Source: Myxococcus stipitatus
GTDB lineage: Bacteria; Myxococcota; Myxococcia; Myxococcales; Myxococcaceae
Length of the DNA stretch: 64,000 nucleotides
Direction: 5' to 3'
NCBI RefSeq assembly: GCF_038561935.1
Contig: NZ_CP102770.1
Location: 3,038,001-3,102,000 of the forward strand
The notes under the pieces were generated by a model. It had not been told where the DNA came from. It worked only from the letters and a program-made list of their open reading frames with translations, and did no database searches. A program made the position numbers and the translations under genes. Below, piece after piece: positions 32,568-41,223 of the stretch; positions within the stretch are counted from its first letter, which is position 1, and the number at the start of each line of letters is the position of its first letter.

Positions 32568-34393
32568 GACTTCTCATCCCCGTCTTGATGGCCTTGAGCC
32601 TCTTCCTCCTTCCCACCCCGTCCAGGGCGGACGCGCTGGAGTCACTGCTCGCGCGCCATCTCGCCTGGCGTGGAGGTGAAGCCTTCGCCCGCATGGAGAG
32701 CCTCCACGGAAAGGGGAAGACCGCCGTCGGTGGACTCCAGGGGCCCATCGAGGTCTGGAGCCATCGTGACGGGCGGACCCGGAGGGATATCGACTACGGG
32801 GTGGTGCGTGATGCCATGGCCATCACCCCCGAGGGCGGCTGGAAGGTGAACCCCAGCGGCCAGGTCGAGGATGCCTCGCCCACCGATGCCCGGGATGCAC
32901 GGCACCGGGTGGCGCTGGACTTCGGGACCGCACTGCGAGGGGGCGCTGGCGCGAAGGTCGTCGCGCTGCCCGATGAGCAGCGGGAGGGTCGCGCCTGGAA
33001 GGTGGTGCGGGTCACCTTCGGCGACGAGGACCTCTACGACCTGTTCCTCGACGACGCCGAGGGGGCGCTTCACGGCCTTCGCATCCGGGAGGACAACGTC
33101 ACGCGCTTCGTCCGGCTGGGAGACTGGCGCCAGGTGCAGGGCGTCCGCATGCCCTTCCTCGAGGAGGAGTTCACCGACAACGCGGACTCCGACTCGCGCA
33201 CGGTGGTGGAGTCGCTGGAGCTGAACGTCCCCCTCGCGCCCAAGGTCTTCGAGCGTCCCGAGGACACCCTCAAGGCGACGTTCGCGAAGGGGCGCCGCAC
33301 CACCGGCTTCATCCCCTTCGAGTTCTTCAACGAGAACCGCGTCTACATCCCGGCGCAGGTGAACGGCCGTGCGACGCCGGTGCTGCTGGACAGTGGCGCC
33401 GCGATGACGGTGGTCGACGCGGCCTATGCCCGTGAGCTGGGGCTGAAGGTGCAGGGGCAGATTGCCGCGGTCGGCAGTGGTGGACAGGCGCCGGCCCAGT
33501 TCGCGAGCGGCGTGGACATCACCCTGGGCGACCTGCGGCTCACGGGGCTGACGGTCGTCGTCATCGACCTGGCGGAGGTCGCGCGACAGATTGGACATCC
33601 GCTGCCCGTCATCCTGGGCAAGGAGGCCTTCAACCAGCTCGTCATCGACGTGGACTTCCCCAACCGGCGCATCGCCTTCCACGCGTCGGCGAGCTTCAAG
33701 CCGCCGCCGCGCGCGGTGCGTCTCCCGCTGGTCGAGTCCACCGGTGGACAGCGCGAGGTCCCGCTCTCCATCGAGGGCCGGCCCGCCATCCGGGTGTTGT
33801 TCGACGTGGGCAATGGCGGGGCGCTCTCGCTCTTCCCCGCGTACTGGCAGCAGGCCGACCTGCTGAAGGGCCGCCGCAGCTCCAAGACGCTCTCTGGCGC
33901 CGTGGGCGGACTGCGCGAGCGAGACGTGGCCATCCTCAAGAGCATCGAGTTCGCGGGCGTCACGCTGCGCAACGTGCCCACGGTGTTCGACGACGCGGGC
34001 AACAGCATCTCCACCACGGACCGACTGGCCGGCAACGTCGGGCTCGCCATCCTCGCTCGCTTCCGGATGATCACGGACTATGCGACGGACACGCTGATGC
34101 TGGTCCCGGATGCCCGCGCGCTGAAGCAGCCGTTCCGCAGGGACCGGTCCGGGCTGATTGCCATTCCTTCCGAGGGCCGGCTCGTCGTGAAGATGGTGGC
34201 TCCGGGGAGCCCCGCCGCCGCCACGGGCTGGGCGCAGGGAGATGAAATCGTCGCGGTGGATGGAAAGGCCATCGCGCCCGACTACTCGAGCTCGAGCCTC
34301 TCCCAGTGGCGGTATCGCGCCGCGGGACAGACGGTGGTGCTCACGTTGAAGGATGGCACCCAGCGCCGGCTCACCCTGAGCGACTACTACTAA
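32564..34393 (+). CDS. Secreted aspartyl-protease-like protein with two retropepsin-type halves and PDZ domain
   Basis: A 609-residue protein with a signal peptide (LLPTPSRAD, cleavage near 23). After an N-terminal beta-rich domain, two retropepsin-like halves follow. The first has VLLDSGAAMTVVDAAYA (Asp at about 276); the second has VLFDVGNGGALSLFP (Asp at about 414, with Val-Gly-Asn instead of Ser/Thr-Gly). The C-terminal 85 residues are a PDZ domain (VAPGSPAAATGWAQGDEIVAVDG). Start TTG 32564 overlaps the TrmB stop and has GGAG upstream. One half may be degenerate, giving a pseudo-dimer or a single active site. Confidence 0.82.
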   Translation: MRLLIPVLMALSLFLLPTPSRADALESLLARHLAWRGGEAFARMESLHGKGKTAVGGLQGPIEVWSHRDGRTRRDIDYGVVRDAMAITPEGGWKVNPSGQVEDASPTDARDARHRVALDFGTALRGGAGAKVVALPDEQREGRAWKVVRVTFGDEDLYDLFLDDAEGALHGLRIREDNVTRFVRLGDWRQVQGVRMPFLEEEFTDNADSDSRTVVESLELNVPLAPKVFERPEDTLKATFAKGRRTTGFIPFEFFNENRVYIPAQVNGRATPVLLDSGAAMTVVDAAYARELGLKVQGQIAAVGSGGQAPAQFASGVDITLGDLRLTGLTVVVIDLAEVARQIGHPLPVILGKEAFNQLVIDVDFPNRRIAFHASASFKPPPRAVRLPLVESTGGQREVPLSIEGRPAIRVLFDVGNGGALSLFPAYWQQADLLKGRRSSKTLSGAVGGLRERDVAILKSIEFAGVTLRNVPTVFDDAGNSISTTDRLAGNVGLAILARFRMITDYATDTLMLVPDARALKQPFRRDRSGLIAIPSEGRLVVKMVAPGSPAAATGWAQGDEIVAVDGKAIAPDYSSSSLSQWRYRAAGQTVVLTLKDGTQRRLTLSDYY

Positions 34394-34446
34394 GCGTGGC
34401 GGGGGCACCCCCTGGGACGGGTCGTGCCGGGCCTGCGTCCCATCGA

Positions 34447-35064
34447 ATGGGCAAGCCTCCCGCGATGAAGCCCATTACCTTCCCGGGCATGTCTCTCGAC
34501 ATCGACGTTCAGGAACTGACGCCCGACCAGTGGCCCGCGCTCGAGAAGCTGTTCGGGAAGAACGGCGCCTGCTCGGGCTGCTGGTGCATGTTCTGGCGGC
34601 TGGAGGCAGGCGAGCGCTTCCAGGATGTGAAGGGGGCTTCCGCGAAGCAGCGCCTGAAGGGGCTGGTGGAGCAGGGGCGGGCGCAGGGCCTCCTGGCCTA
34701 CGTGGAGGGCGAGCCCGTGGGCTGGCTCACCTTCGGTCCTCGTCGAAGCTTTCCTCGCCTGGACCGGGCGCCCAGCCTTCGATGCGATGACGCGGACGAC
34801 GTCTGGTCGCTGCCCTGCTTCTTCATCCACAAGGACTTCCGAGGCCAGGGGGTCGCCACGGTGCTGCTGAAGTCGGCGATGAAGCTTCTGCGTCAGCGAG
34901 GGGCGCGCACGCTCGAGGGATATCCGATGAAGCCCCCCGAGGGGACGACGCGACTCTCCAATGCGTCCGCGTACACGGGGACCGTGCCGTTCTTCGAGAA
35001 GCAGGGCTTCAAGCTCGTCGCCGAGCGTCCCCAGGGAAAGCAGCGCGTGCGGAAGAGAAACTGA
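34447..35064 (+). CDS. GNAT family N-acetyltransferase
   Basis: A 205-residue acetyl-CoA-dependent acetyltransferase. The acetyl-CoA loop is seen in FRGQGVATVLLKSAM (R/Q-x-x-G-x-A pattern). The N-terminal ACSGCWCMFWR cluster marks a recognised GNAT subgroup with a Cys-rich edge strand. TLEGYPMKPPEGTT is a conserved stretch before the last strand. Substrate unknown. ATG 34447 is used; starts at 34465 or 34489 are possible. It is convergent with the AbiEii-like gene. Confidence 0.85.
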   Translation: MGKPPAMKPITFPGMSLDIDVQELTPDQWPALEKLFGKNGACSGCWCMFWRLEAGERFQDVKGASAKQRLKGLVEQGRAQGLLAYVEGEPVGWLTFGPRRSFPRLDRAPSLRCDDADDVWSLPCFFIHKDFRGQGVATVLLKSAMKLLRQRGARTLEGYPMKPPEGTTRLSNASAYTGTVPFFEKQGFKLVAERPQGKQRVRKRN

Positions 35065-35089
35065 GGACCTCCCCTCCGCACCTCGCTCA

Positions 35090-36004
35090 TCACTCCATTC
35101 TCGTCGAGCCCCGGAGCAGGGCGCGCTTCAACCGCAGCCAGTGCTCCTCGGCGCGGCCTTGCGCGAGGGTGGGGTGCTCGAGTGCGAAGTTCGCCCAGTC
35201 CACTTCCTGGTCGAGAGTGAACTCACCCGTGAGATAGGTGTCGAACCAGTGGCCGTGCTTCTCGGCGAAGACGCGTCGGAGCAGCTCCGCGGGCAGACGC
35301 ACGTCCTCCGCGAGCAGGACCGCGTCGAAGAGGTCCTTGCCCTGGGGATACGAGTCGTTGGTGAGCCACAGCAGCTTCGACGCGAGCGACTCCGCGGGAG
35401 AGGCGCCGCGCAGCGTGACGCCCTCCACCGTCAGCGGGACGGGGGCGGCGCACATCCGCTCGTTGAAGACGATGTCGACCTGGACCGTGTCCCGAAGGCG
35501 GCCTCTCCAGGTCCAGGGGAAGGTCAGCCGTCGGCCCTCGGCGCGCTCATAGGTCCAGATGGCGTCGACGGGAATGGACTCGGGCTCGACGGGGAGGCCT
35601 TCGTCTCGCAGGGCCTGGGTCACCGCCTGGCGCAGCTCGGTGAAGAGTTGCTGTCCCTCGCTCGATTCGGGGCCGATGGTCTCCGGGGTGACGACCAGGT
35701 CGATGTCCTTCGCGGGCCGCGCGCGCTCTCCGTACCAGAGCTCCAGGGCGATGCTGCCTCGCACCACGAGCTGCCGCGCCACGCTCGAGCGGCCGATGGC
35801 CGCGAGGGAGGTCCGGAGGAGTCTGGAGCGCGCGGCCCGGAAGGCGGCTGCCTCCTCCGCGTCCTCGAAGCGGGGTGGGGCTTTGACGTAGGCGGCTCCG
35901 TAGTGCTTCAGCGCCGGGTCGAACACATTCGTGCGCCGGGCGTCTTGTTCGAAGCCCTTGGGCAGCCAATGGCGGGGGTAGGTGGGATCATCGGGTTTGC
36001 TCAT
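35090..36004 (-). CDS. AbiEii/AbiGii-type nucleotidyltransferase
   Basis: A 304-residue nucleotidyltransferase-fold protein. The active-site pattern is VVRGSIALELWYGE followed by AKDIDLVV (GS, then D-x-D), and SLASKLLWL with the later GKDLFDAVLL matches the AbiEii family. AbiEii is the toxin of type IV toxin-antitoxin/abortive infection systems and transfers nucleotides to tRNA in characterised members. The usual partner AbiEi (winged-helix antitoxin) is not next to it here, so it may be an orphan or do something else. AGGAGG precedes ATG 36004. Confidence 0.8.
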   Translation of the reverse strand: MSKPDDPTYPRHWLPKGFEQDARRTNVFDPALKHYGAAYVKAPPRFEDAEEAAAFRAARSRLLRTSLAAIGRSSVARQLVVRGSIALELWYGERARPAKDIDLVVTPETIGPESSEGQQLFTELRQAVTQALRDEGLPVEPESIPVDAIWTYERAEGRRLTFPWTWRGRLRDTVQVDIVFNERMCAAPVPLTVEGVTLRGASPAESLASKLLWLTNDSYPQGKDLFDAVLLAEDVRLPAELLRRVFAEKHGHWFDTYLTGEFTLDQEVDWANFALEHPTLAQGRAEEHWLRLKRALLRGSTRME

Positions 36005-36126
36005 GGACACGTCCTCCTGGAAGTCCGGGCTGGCCGACGTCTCCTCGTTCAAGCCGCTGACAAGCCTTGCCTCACCCACGGCGGGGCGTGATGCTTCCAG
36101 CCCCCCGCGTCCCGAGGAGAACGCCC

Positions 36127-37536
36127 ATGAACCGCACGACCCGATTCTCGCTCATCGCGCTCCTGGCTTGCGGCTCGGCCTGCTCGGAGTCGGAGGACCC
36201 CTGTGGTGTCCGTGACTCACAGACGGGGTATGCCGAGCACGCGCCCTTCGACGCCCGCGCCCGGGTGCGGCGCGTGGACTGTGGCTTCCAGAGCAGCGTG
36301 AACGATTTGTCCGTGGGCGCGGATGGCTCCGTGTGGCTTCGACGGGGCGAGTTCGAGGACCGGGGTGAGGAGAGCTTCTTCGCGCCCCCGCTGAAGCGGC
36401 TCACCCATGTGGGAAGCGATGGGGCGCTCCTGCGCGAGCTGGAGCTGCCGGACTACGTGGTCCGGCACGTGGTGCACCCCAGCGGTGAGCTCACCGTCTT
36501 CGGCTGGGAGAAGCAGGAGGACGTCGCGGTCATACAGGTCCGTCGCCTGCGTCCGGATGGCTCGGTGGTCGCGGAGCGGCGCTTCACCCAGGACCTTTCC
36601 ACGGAGCAGCGCCTCGACTTCGTCGCCAAGGCGGATGGCTCCGTGACGCGGACGACGGTGGCGGAGGCGGAGCGCCGAGCCGTCGTCCTGCTCGCGCGGG
36701 CGGACGGAGAGGAGACGGTCTTCCTCTGGGCGCTGAATGGAATCCGCATCGGGCGGCTCGATGCCACGTTGGCGACACGCTGGCTCAGCCCCGTGACGCC
36801 GTCGGTCTCGCTGAAGGTCAACACGTGGGAGGAGATGACGGCGGTGGGGGCGCCCTGGGTGGGCTGGGGACTGGACGTGGACGCGCTGGGCCGGACCCAT
36901 GTCGCCACCCCGCTGACGGGTTACCAGCGGCGTGCCTATGTGGAGGTGTTCGGTCGCGAGCCCACGGGGGCGAAGGAGCGCGCCTTCCTGCTGTCTTCGT
37001 TCTCTCCCACCGGAGAGTTCCTCTCCGCGCGGGCGGTGGCCGCGCAGACGCCCCAGGAGATTGTCGGCCTGGTGGTGCGCGACGGCGCCTTTGCCCTGGG
37101 CGCGAGCGAGCGCGCCGCGGTGGGAGGGCGCGCCGAGACGCCGGACCTGTACTTCGCCTCGGGGCGGCTCGACGGGCCCGTGCGGGACGACGTCGTCCGC
37201 ACCCTGGACGTGGACCGGGACGACGAGCCCACGTCCTTCTTCGCCTGTGGGCAGGGGCGCTACTGCTTCGCGGGCCACACCGCCTTCGAGCCCCAGAAGA
37301 CAGGCTCGGCCTGGTCGGAGGGGAAGGGGTTCCTGTTGGCCGTGGACGCCCGGGGGGAACAGCAGGGGGTGTACTTCCTTGCGGGCCCGCGCGACACGCG
37401 AGTGGCCGCCGCGAGCGAAGGGCCCGAGGGCTCCGTGGTGTTCGCGTTCATCACCAACGAGGCCCCGGACCTGGCCCGCGTGAGGAACCATCTCAAGAAC
37501 AACGAGACCTGGGTGGGGCGTCTGGACGGTCCGTGA
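36127..37536 (+). CDS. Lipoprotein, probable beta-propeller-like, unknown function
   Basis: A 469-residue lipoprotein (GSAC, lipid Cys at residue 19). The mature protein is beta-rich with repeated G-A/V-D-G-S-V-W and P-D-G-S-V-V segments (SVGADGSVWLRRG, RRLRPDGSVVAERR, AKADGSVTRTT), as in propeller or SBBP-like repeat proteins. A Cys pair lies in FFACGQGRYCFAG. No named family. It starts 122 bases from the divergent AbiEii-like gene. Confidence 0.72.
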   Translation: MNRTTRFSLIALLACGSACSESEDPCGVRDSQTGYAEHAPFDARARVRRVDCGFQSSVNDLSVGADGSVWLRRGEFEDRGEESFFAPPLKRLTHVGSDGALLRELELPDYVVRHVVHPSGELTVFGWEKQEDVAVIQVRRLRPDGSVVAERRFTQDLSTEQRLDFVAKADGSVTRTTVAEAERRAVVLLARADGEETVFLWALNGIRIGRLDATLATRWLSPVTPSVSLKVNTWEEMTAVGAPWVGWGLDVDALGRTHVATPLTGYQRRAYVEVFGREPTGAKERAFLLSSFSPTGEFLSARAVAAQTPQEIVGLVVRDGAFALGASERAAVGGRAETPDLYFASGRLDGPVRDDVVRTLDVDRDDEPTSFFACGQGRYCFAGHTAFEPQKTGSAWSEGKGFLLAVDARGEQQGVYFLAGPRDTRVAAASEGPEGSVVFAFITNEAPDLARVRNHLKNNETWVGRLDGP

Positions 37537-37560
37537 CGGGGCCTGTGAGTCGGCTTCCCG

Positions 37561-38040
37561 TTACCACCCCCAGACGAGCGACAGCTCCACGATGCCCGTG
37601 CAGCCTCTCAGCGGCGCGCTCGGGCCGCCGCCCACGCTCATCAGCTGATGAACCGACGCCCACGCGGAGATGAAGTCCTGGCGGGTCTTCATTTGTTGGG
37701 GCGAGAGGGCTGAGGACTCTTCGGGCTGTGTCAGGGACTCCTTCAGGGACTCGGCGCGCGCGTGCAGCTCGTTGGCGGCGTGGGCGAGGCGCTCGGCTCG
37801 AAAGGGGCGAGGCGGGTGCGCCTCCGGGTCGGGTGACGAATGCGCCTCACCGGCTTGTGACAGGAACTCGGCGAGGGACTCGAGGGTCTCCGCCGAGAAG
37901 GTGACGTCGGGGGCGGCGCGGAGCTCCAAGATGAGCTCCTGAAGCCGCGCGAGTCCCGCCCAGCTGAGCCACAGCCCGTGCTCGATGGGGGGCCCTTCGA
38001 GGTGAACGACCCACTTCGGATGGATGTCCTCTGAATTCAT
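37561..38040 (-). CDS. Hypothetical protein
   Basis: I do not recognise a family. The 159-residue product has no signal peptide or membrane span. The first 50 residues look like a folded alpha/beta segment (WVVHLEGPPIEHGLWLSWAGLARLQELILEL). The middle is a charged, Pro-rich linker, and the last part is helical with a Gly-rich end. ATG 38040 is chosen; GTG 38046 is two codons earlier. It is convergent with the 36127 lipoprotein gene. Confidence 0.6.
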   Translation of the reverse strand: MNSEDIHPKWVVHLEGPPIEHGLWLSWAGLARLQELILELRAAPDVTFSAETLESLAEFLSQAGEAHSSPDPEAHPPRPFRAERLAHAANELHARAESLKESLTQPEESSALSPQQMKTRQDFISAWASVHQLMSVGGGPSAPLRGCTGIVELSLVWGW

Positions 38041-38094
38041 TCCCACGGTACTCTAGCCGTGCGCCTGCGCGGATGGCGCGCCAGGCCCGTGGAC

Positions 38095-38130
38095 TTTTGA
38101 AGGCGCCGTGTCGATCTGTGTCCTTCAAAA
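38095..38130. promoter_or_regulatory. Perfect inverted repeat upstream of DUF1428 gene
   Basis: TTTTGAAGG (38095-38103) and CCTTCAAAA (38122-38130) are perfect 9-base arms, 27 bases centre to centre. They lie between divergent genes, 64 bases before the DUF1428 ATG. The spacing suits two half-sites on one DNA face or a hairpin leader. The binding protein is unknown. Confidence 0.5.
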
Positions 38131-38193
38131 TCGTCGCACCCCTGGAGGTGCTTTTTCGCGTCTCCTCGTTCAACCCATTTTCAGGAGCTTCAC

Positions 38194-38553
38194 ATGTCCT
38201 ACATCGATGGTTTCGTCGCCGCCGTGCCGAATGCGAACAAGGAGAAGTTCATCGAGCATGCTCGCAAGGGGGATTCGATCTTCATCGAGCATGGCGCCCT
38301 CCGGGTCATGGAGTGCTGGGGGGACGACGTGCCGAGCGGCAAGGTCACCGACTTCCGCCGGGCCGTCCAGGCCAAGGACGACGAGACGGTGGTGTTCTCG
38401 TGGGTGGAGTGGCCCGACAAGGCCGCGCGTGATGCCGGCATGGAGAAGGTGATGAATGATCCCCGCCTCAGTCCGGAGTCCACCCCCATGCCCTATGACG
38501 GCCAGCGGCTCATCTACGGCGGCTTCTCGCCCGTGGTGGATGTCCGCAAGTAG
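38194..38553 (+). CDS. DUF1428 domain-containing protein
   Basis: A 119-residue cytoplasmic protein matching DUF1428 along its full length (MSYIDGFVAAVP, FIEHGALRVMECWGDDVP, FSWVEWPDKAARDAGM). The fold is a ferredoxin-like alpha/beta barrel dimer related to the dimeric alpha-beta barrel proteins; no activity is established. AGGAGC precedes the ATG. It is convergent with the MarR gene; the two stops lie within 12 bases, inside a 12-base palindrome AGTCCGCGGACT (38552-38563). Confidence 0.88.
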   Translation: MSYIDGFVAAVPNANKEKFIEHARKGDSIFIEHGALRVMECWGDDVPSGKVTDFRRAVQAKDDETVVFSWVEWPDKAARDAGMEKVMNDPRLSPESTPMPYDGQRLIYGGFSPVVDVRK

Positions 38554-38562
38554 TCCGCGGAC

Positions 38563-38970
38563 TCAGCTCATCTTCTCGAGGAGCGAACGAAGCTCCGCCT
38601 GCTGTGTCGCGCTCAGGCGTCCGAGCTTGAGGGCAAAGGCCTCCGAGAGGAGGGCGTTGCCCTGCTGCATCACCCTGCGGCCGGCCGAGGTCAGTTCCAG
38701 CCGGTGCCGCCGCAGGTCCGCGGTATCAATTTCACGGCGAAGGAAGCCCGCGGCCTCGAGCCGCTTCACGTACAGCGTCACCGAGGGCTTGGGGATGCAG
38801 AGGGACGCCGCCAGCTCGGCGGGGTAGGGGTGGTCGTCCACCTCCGAGAGCACGAACAGCTCCTTCGTCTCGACGCCCAGCGCGGTGATGTCGGAGGCGA
38901 CACTGGCTATCACCGACATCAACAGCCGGTGGTTGAGGCTCCAGATCTTCGCGGGGTCGATTTTCGCCAT
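38563..38970 (-). CDS. MarR family transcriptional regulator
   Basis: A 135-residue winged-helix regulator. The recognition helix region is PYPAELAASLCIPKPSVTLYVKRLEAAGFLRRE, followed by the wing (DTADLRRHRLELTSAGRRVM) with the conserved D-x-R-x-x-x-x-x-L-T-x-x-G. ATG 38970 is used; a TTG at 39006 would start inside the palindromic operator. It diverges from the aldo/keto reductase gene and probably represses it together with itself. Confidence 0.9.
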   Translation of the reverse strand: MAKIDPAKIWSLNHRLLMSVIASVASDITALGVETKELFVLSEVDDHPYPAELAASLCIPKPSVTLYVKRLEAAGFLRREIDTADLRRHRLELTSAGRRVMQQGNALLSEAFALKLGRLSATQQAELRSLLEKMS

Positions 38971-38987
38971 GGCTCGTTGCGCGGAAA

Positions 38988-39026
38988 TTGGTTCCAGATT
39001 AACCAAGTTCCAGATTGAACTAGTTC
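38988..39026. promoter_or_regulatory. MarR-type operator cluster
   Basis: Three overlapping symmetries lie between MarR and the aldo/keto reductase gene. TTGGTT (38988-38993) pairs with AACCAA (39001-39006). GTTCCAGATT is directly repeated at 38991-39000 and 39007-39016. GAACTAGTTC (39017-39026) is a perfect 10-base palindrome. The A/T-rich composition is typical of a promoter with several MarR dimer sites. Confidence 0.65.
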
Positions 39027-39062
39027 GCTGACCTCACAATGTAGCACCCCTGGGAGCCCTCC

Positions 39063-40148
39063 ATGCCGCTCAACCACTACGTGACGCTGGGCCGCTCCGG
39101 CCTGCGTGTGAGTCCCCTCTGTCTTGGTGCCATGACGTTCGGTGAAGACCTCGGCTGGGGCTCGAGCGTGGAGGAGTCGCAGCAGATCATCGACCGCTTC
39201 ATCGACCTGGGCGGCAACTTCATCGACACGGCGAACTTCTACACGAAGAGCCACTCCGAGAAGATCCTGGGCGACCACGTCGGGCGCCACCCTGCTCGCC
39301 GGGACAGGCTGGTGCTGGCGACGAAGTTCAGCGGGAATCTCTACCCGGGGGACCCGAACGGCGGTGGCTCTGGCCGCAAGTCCATCCTCGCTGCGTGCGA
39401 GAACTCGCTCCGTCGCCTGCAGACGGACTACATCGACCTCTACTGGCTGCACAACTGGGACGTCCACACGCCCATCGACGAGACGATGGCGGCGCTGGAG
39501 GACCTCGTGCGGGCGGGCAAGGTCCGCTACATCGGCGTCTCGGACACGCCCGCGTGGAAGATTGCCCAGGCGAACGTGACGGCGCACTTCCGCGGGTGGT
39601 CCGCCTTCGTCGGGCTCCAGATTGAGTACTCGCTGCTGGAGCGCAGCGTGGAGCAGGAGCTGGTGCCCATGGCGCTCGAGCTCGGGCTGGGCATCACGCC
39701 GTGGTCTCCGCTCAAGAGCGGGGCGCTCAGTGGCAAGTACACGCGCGCGAACGCGGGGACGCAGAAGGGCGACCGCGGGGCCTTCGTGCAGTCGGCCTTG
39801 AGCGAGAAGACCTATGCCGTCGTCGACGCGCTGGAGGTCATCGCGAAAGAGCAGGGGACGACGGTGGCGCGCGTGGCGCTGGCGTGGGTCCAGGCCCAGC
39901 CGGGCGTGAGCTCGACCATCATCGGCGCGCGGCGGCTGTCGCAGCTGGAGGACAACGTGGGAGCGCTCGACGTGAAGCTGACCGCCGAGCAGCTCGCCCG
40001 CCTCGACGCGCTCACGAAGCCCACCTTCGGGTTCCCCCAGAGCATGCAGCCCATCTTCCCCGCCATCCACAACGGAGGCACGACGGTGAATGGGGTCTTC
40101 ATGGAGGCGTCGCCCTTCGGTGTGGTGAAGGGCGAGAAGCCCTACTGA
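39063..40148 (+). CDS. Aldo/keto reductase
   Basis: A 361-residue NADPH-dependent oxidoreductase of the AKR superfamily. The catalytic tetrad is visible: Asp and Tyr in FIDTANFYTKS, Lys in LATKFSGN, and His in LYWLHNWD. The cofactor-binding GARR segment is in TIIGARRLSQLEDN. It is longer than the LysR-linked reductase at 17923 and keeps the catalytic His that protein lacks. GGGAGCCCTCC lies just before the ATG. Probable MarR control; substrate unknown (a small aldehyde or ketone). Confidence 0.9.
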   Translation: MPLNHYVTLGRSGLRVSPLCLGAMTFGEDLGWGSSVEESQQIIDRFIDLGGNFIDTANFYTKSHSEKILGDHVGRHPARRDRLVLATKFSGNLYPGDPNGGGSGRKSILAACENSLRRLQTDYIDLYWLHNWDVHTPIDETMAALEDLVRAGKVRYIGVSDTPAWKIAQANVTAHFRGWSAFVGLQIEYSLLERSVEQELVPMALELGLGITPWSPLKSGALSGKYTRANAGTQKGDRGAFVQSALSEKTYAVVDALEVIAKEQGTTVARVALAWVQAQPGVSSTIIGARRLSQLEDNVGALDVKLTAEQLARLDALTKPTFGFPQSMQPIFPAIHNGGTTVNGVFMEASPFGVVKGEKPY

Positions 40149-40371
40149 GGCAGGCGCCCTTCCTGCTAGGGATTTGGAGCCTTAACGGGAGAAAGTAGAA
40201 TTCCTTGGGGGTCAAGGCGTGGGGCTCTGAAAGGCTTCACGGTTCCACGCATGCAGGCGCGGTGACTGGGGCTATGTCGCGTGTCCGACACTCTCCCCAG
40301 TCTCCGGCCGCATGTGAGGGACGGCTGTCTTCGTCTGGGGTTACACGACGAACGGATTGCCCCTGGAGCCC

Positions 40372-41223
40372 ATGAAGACTTCCGAGCTGACACGTTCCAT
40401 CCGAGGCGGAGTGCTGTGCCTGTCGCTGGTCGGTGGCTTCGCCCCTGGCCTCGTGCGGGCGCAAGAGTCGAGCGCGGTGCAGCCGTATGTGCTGGCCGCG
40501 AAGCGCCTCTACAATGACCTCCAATATGAGCAGGCATTGGAGCAGATCTCCCGGGGCAAGCGCATCTCCCATGGCCCGGCGGATGACGCCCTGCTGTCGC
40601 TCTATGAAGGCATCATCCAGGCGGACCTCGGAGAGGCGAGCTTGTCCGACGCGGCGTTCAAGGCCGCCCTGTTCCTCCAGCCCGACGCGAAGCTTCCGCT
40701 CACCGTCTCCCCCAAGGTCTCCGAGCGCTTCGAGTCCCTGCGCAAGCAGGTGAAGCGGGAGCTGGAGGCCTCGGGGGCGCTGGGCGGAGAGCTCACCCCG
40801 CCCCCCATCATCAAGGCCCCGGCCGCCCCACCTGCTCCGCTTCAAGCGGGGCCACCGGTTCAGGCGGAGCCACCCCTTCAAGCAGAGTCATCAGCGCGTT
40901 CGTCCAGCCGGGCGTGGCTGCCCGCGGTGGTCGGCGGCGGGCTGCTGGTGGGCTCGGGCGTGACGTGGCTGATGGCTCGCGGCCAACACAGCAACCTGAC
41001 GAGCGCCAGCGGCGGCGTGAACACCGTCCAGGGGATGCAGGACGCGGCGTCGAAAGGCGAGGGACTCCAGACGGTGAGCGCGGTCCTCGCCGGCGCCGGC
41101 GTGGTCGGCCTGGGCGTGGCCGCGGGGATGTACCTGTGGGGCGGCGCGTCCGAACCCCAAGGGATGGCGCTCACGCTGGGAACCGATGGCACCTCCGCCT
41201 TCGTCTCCGGGAGGTGGCCATGA
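40372..41223 (+). CDS. Exported TPR-like protein with C-terminal hydrophobic segments
   Basis: A 283-residue protein with a signal peptide (about 1-30, LVRAQES). A helical-repeat domain follows (KRLYNDLQYEQALEQISRG, LYEGIIQADLGEASLSDAAF). A Pro/Ala/Gln linker with an imperfect repeat (LQAGPPVQAEPPLQAES) comes next, then two hydrophobic stretches (about 186-208 and 236-262). It is similar in layout to myxobacterial PEGA/TPR exported proteins. The stop overlaps the next start (ATGA), so it is coupled to the kelch lipoprotein. Confidence 0.72.
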   Translation: MKTSELTRSIRGGVLCLSLVGGFAPGLVRAQESSAVQPYVLAAKRLYNDLQYEQALEQISRGKRISHGPADDALLSLYEGIIQADLGEASLSDAAFKAALFLQPDAKLPLTVSPKVSERFESLRKQVKRELEASGALGGELTPPPIIKAPAAPPAPLQAGPPVQAEPPLQAESSARSSSRAWLPAVVGGGLLVGSGVTWLMARGQHSNLTSASGGVNTVQGMQDAASKGEGLQTVSAVLAGAGVVGLGVAAGMYLWGGASEPQGMALTLGTDGTSAFVSGRWP

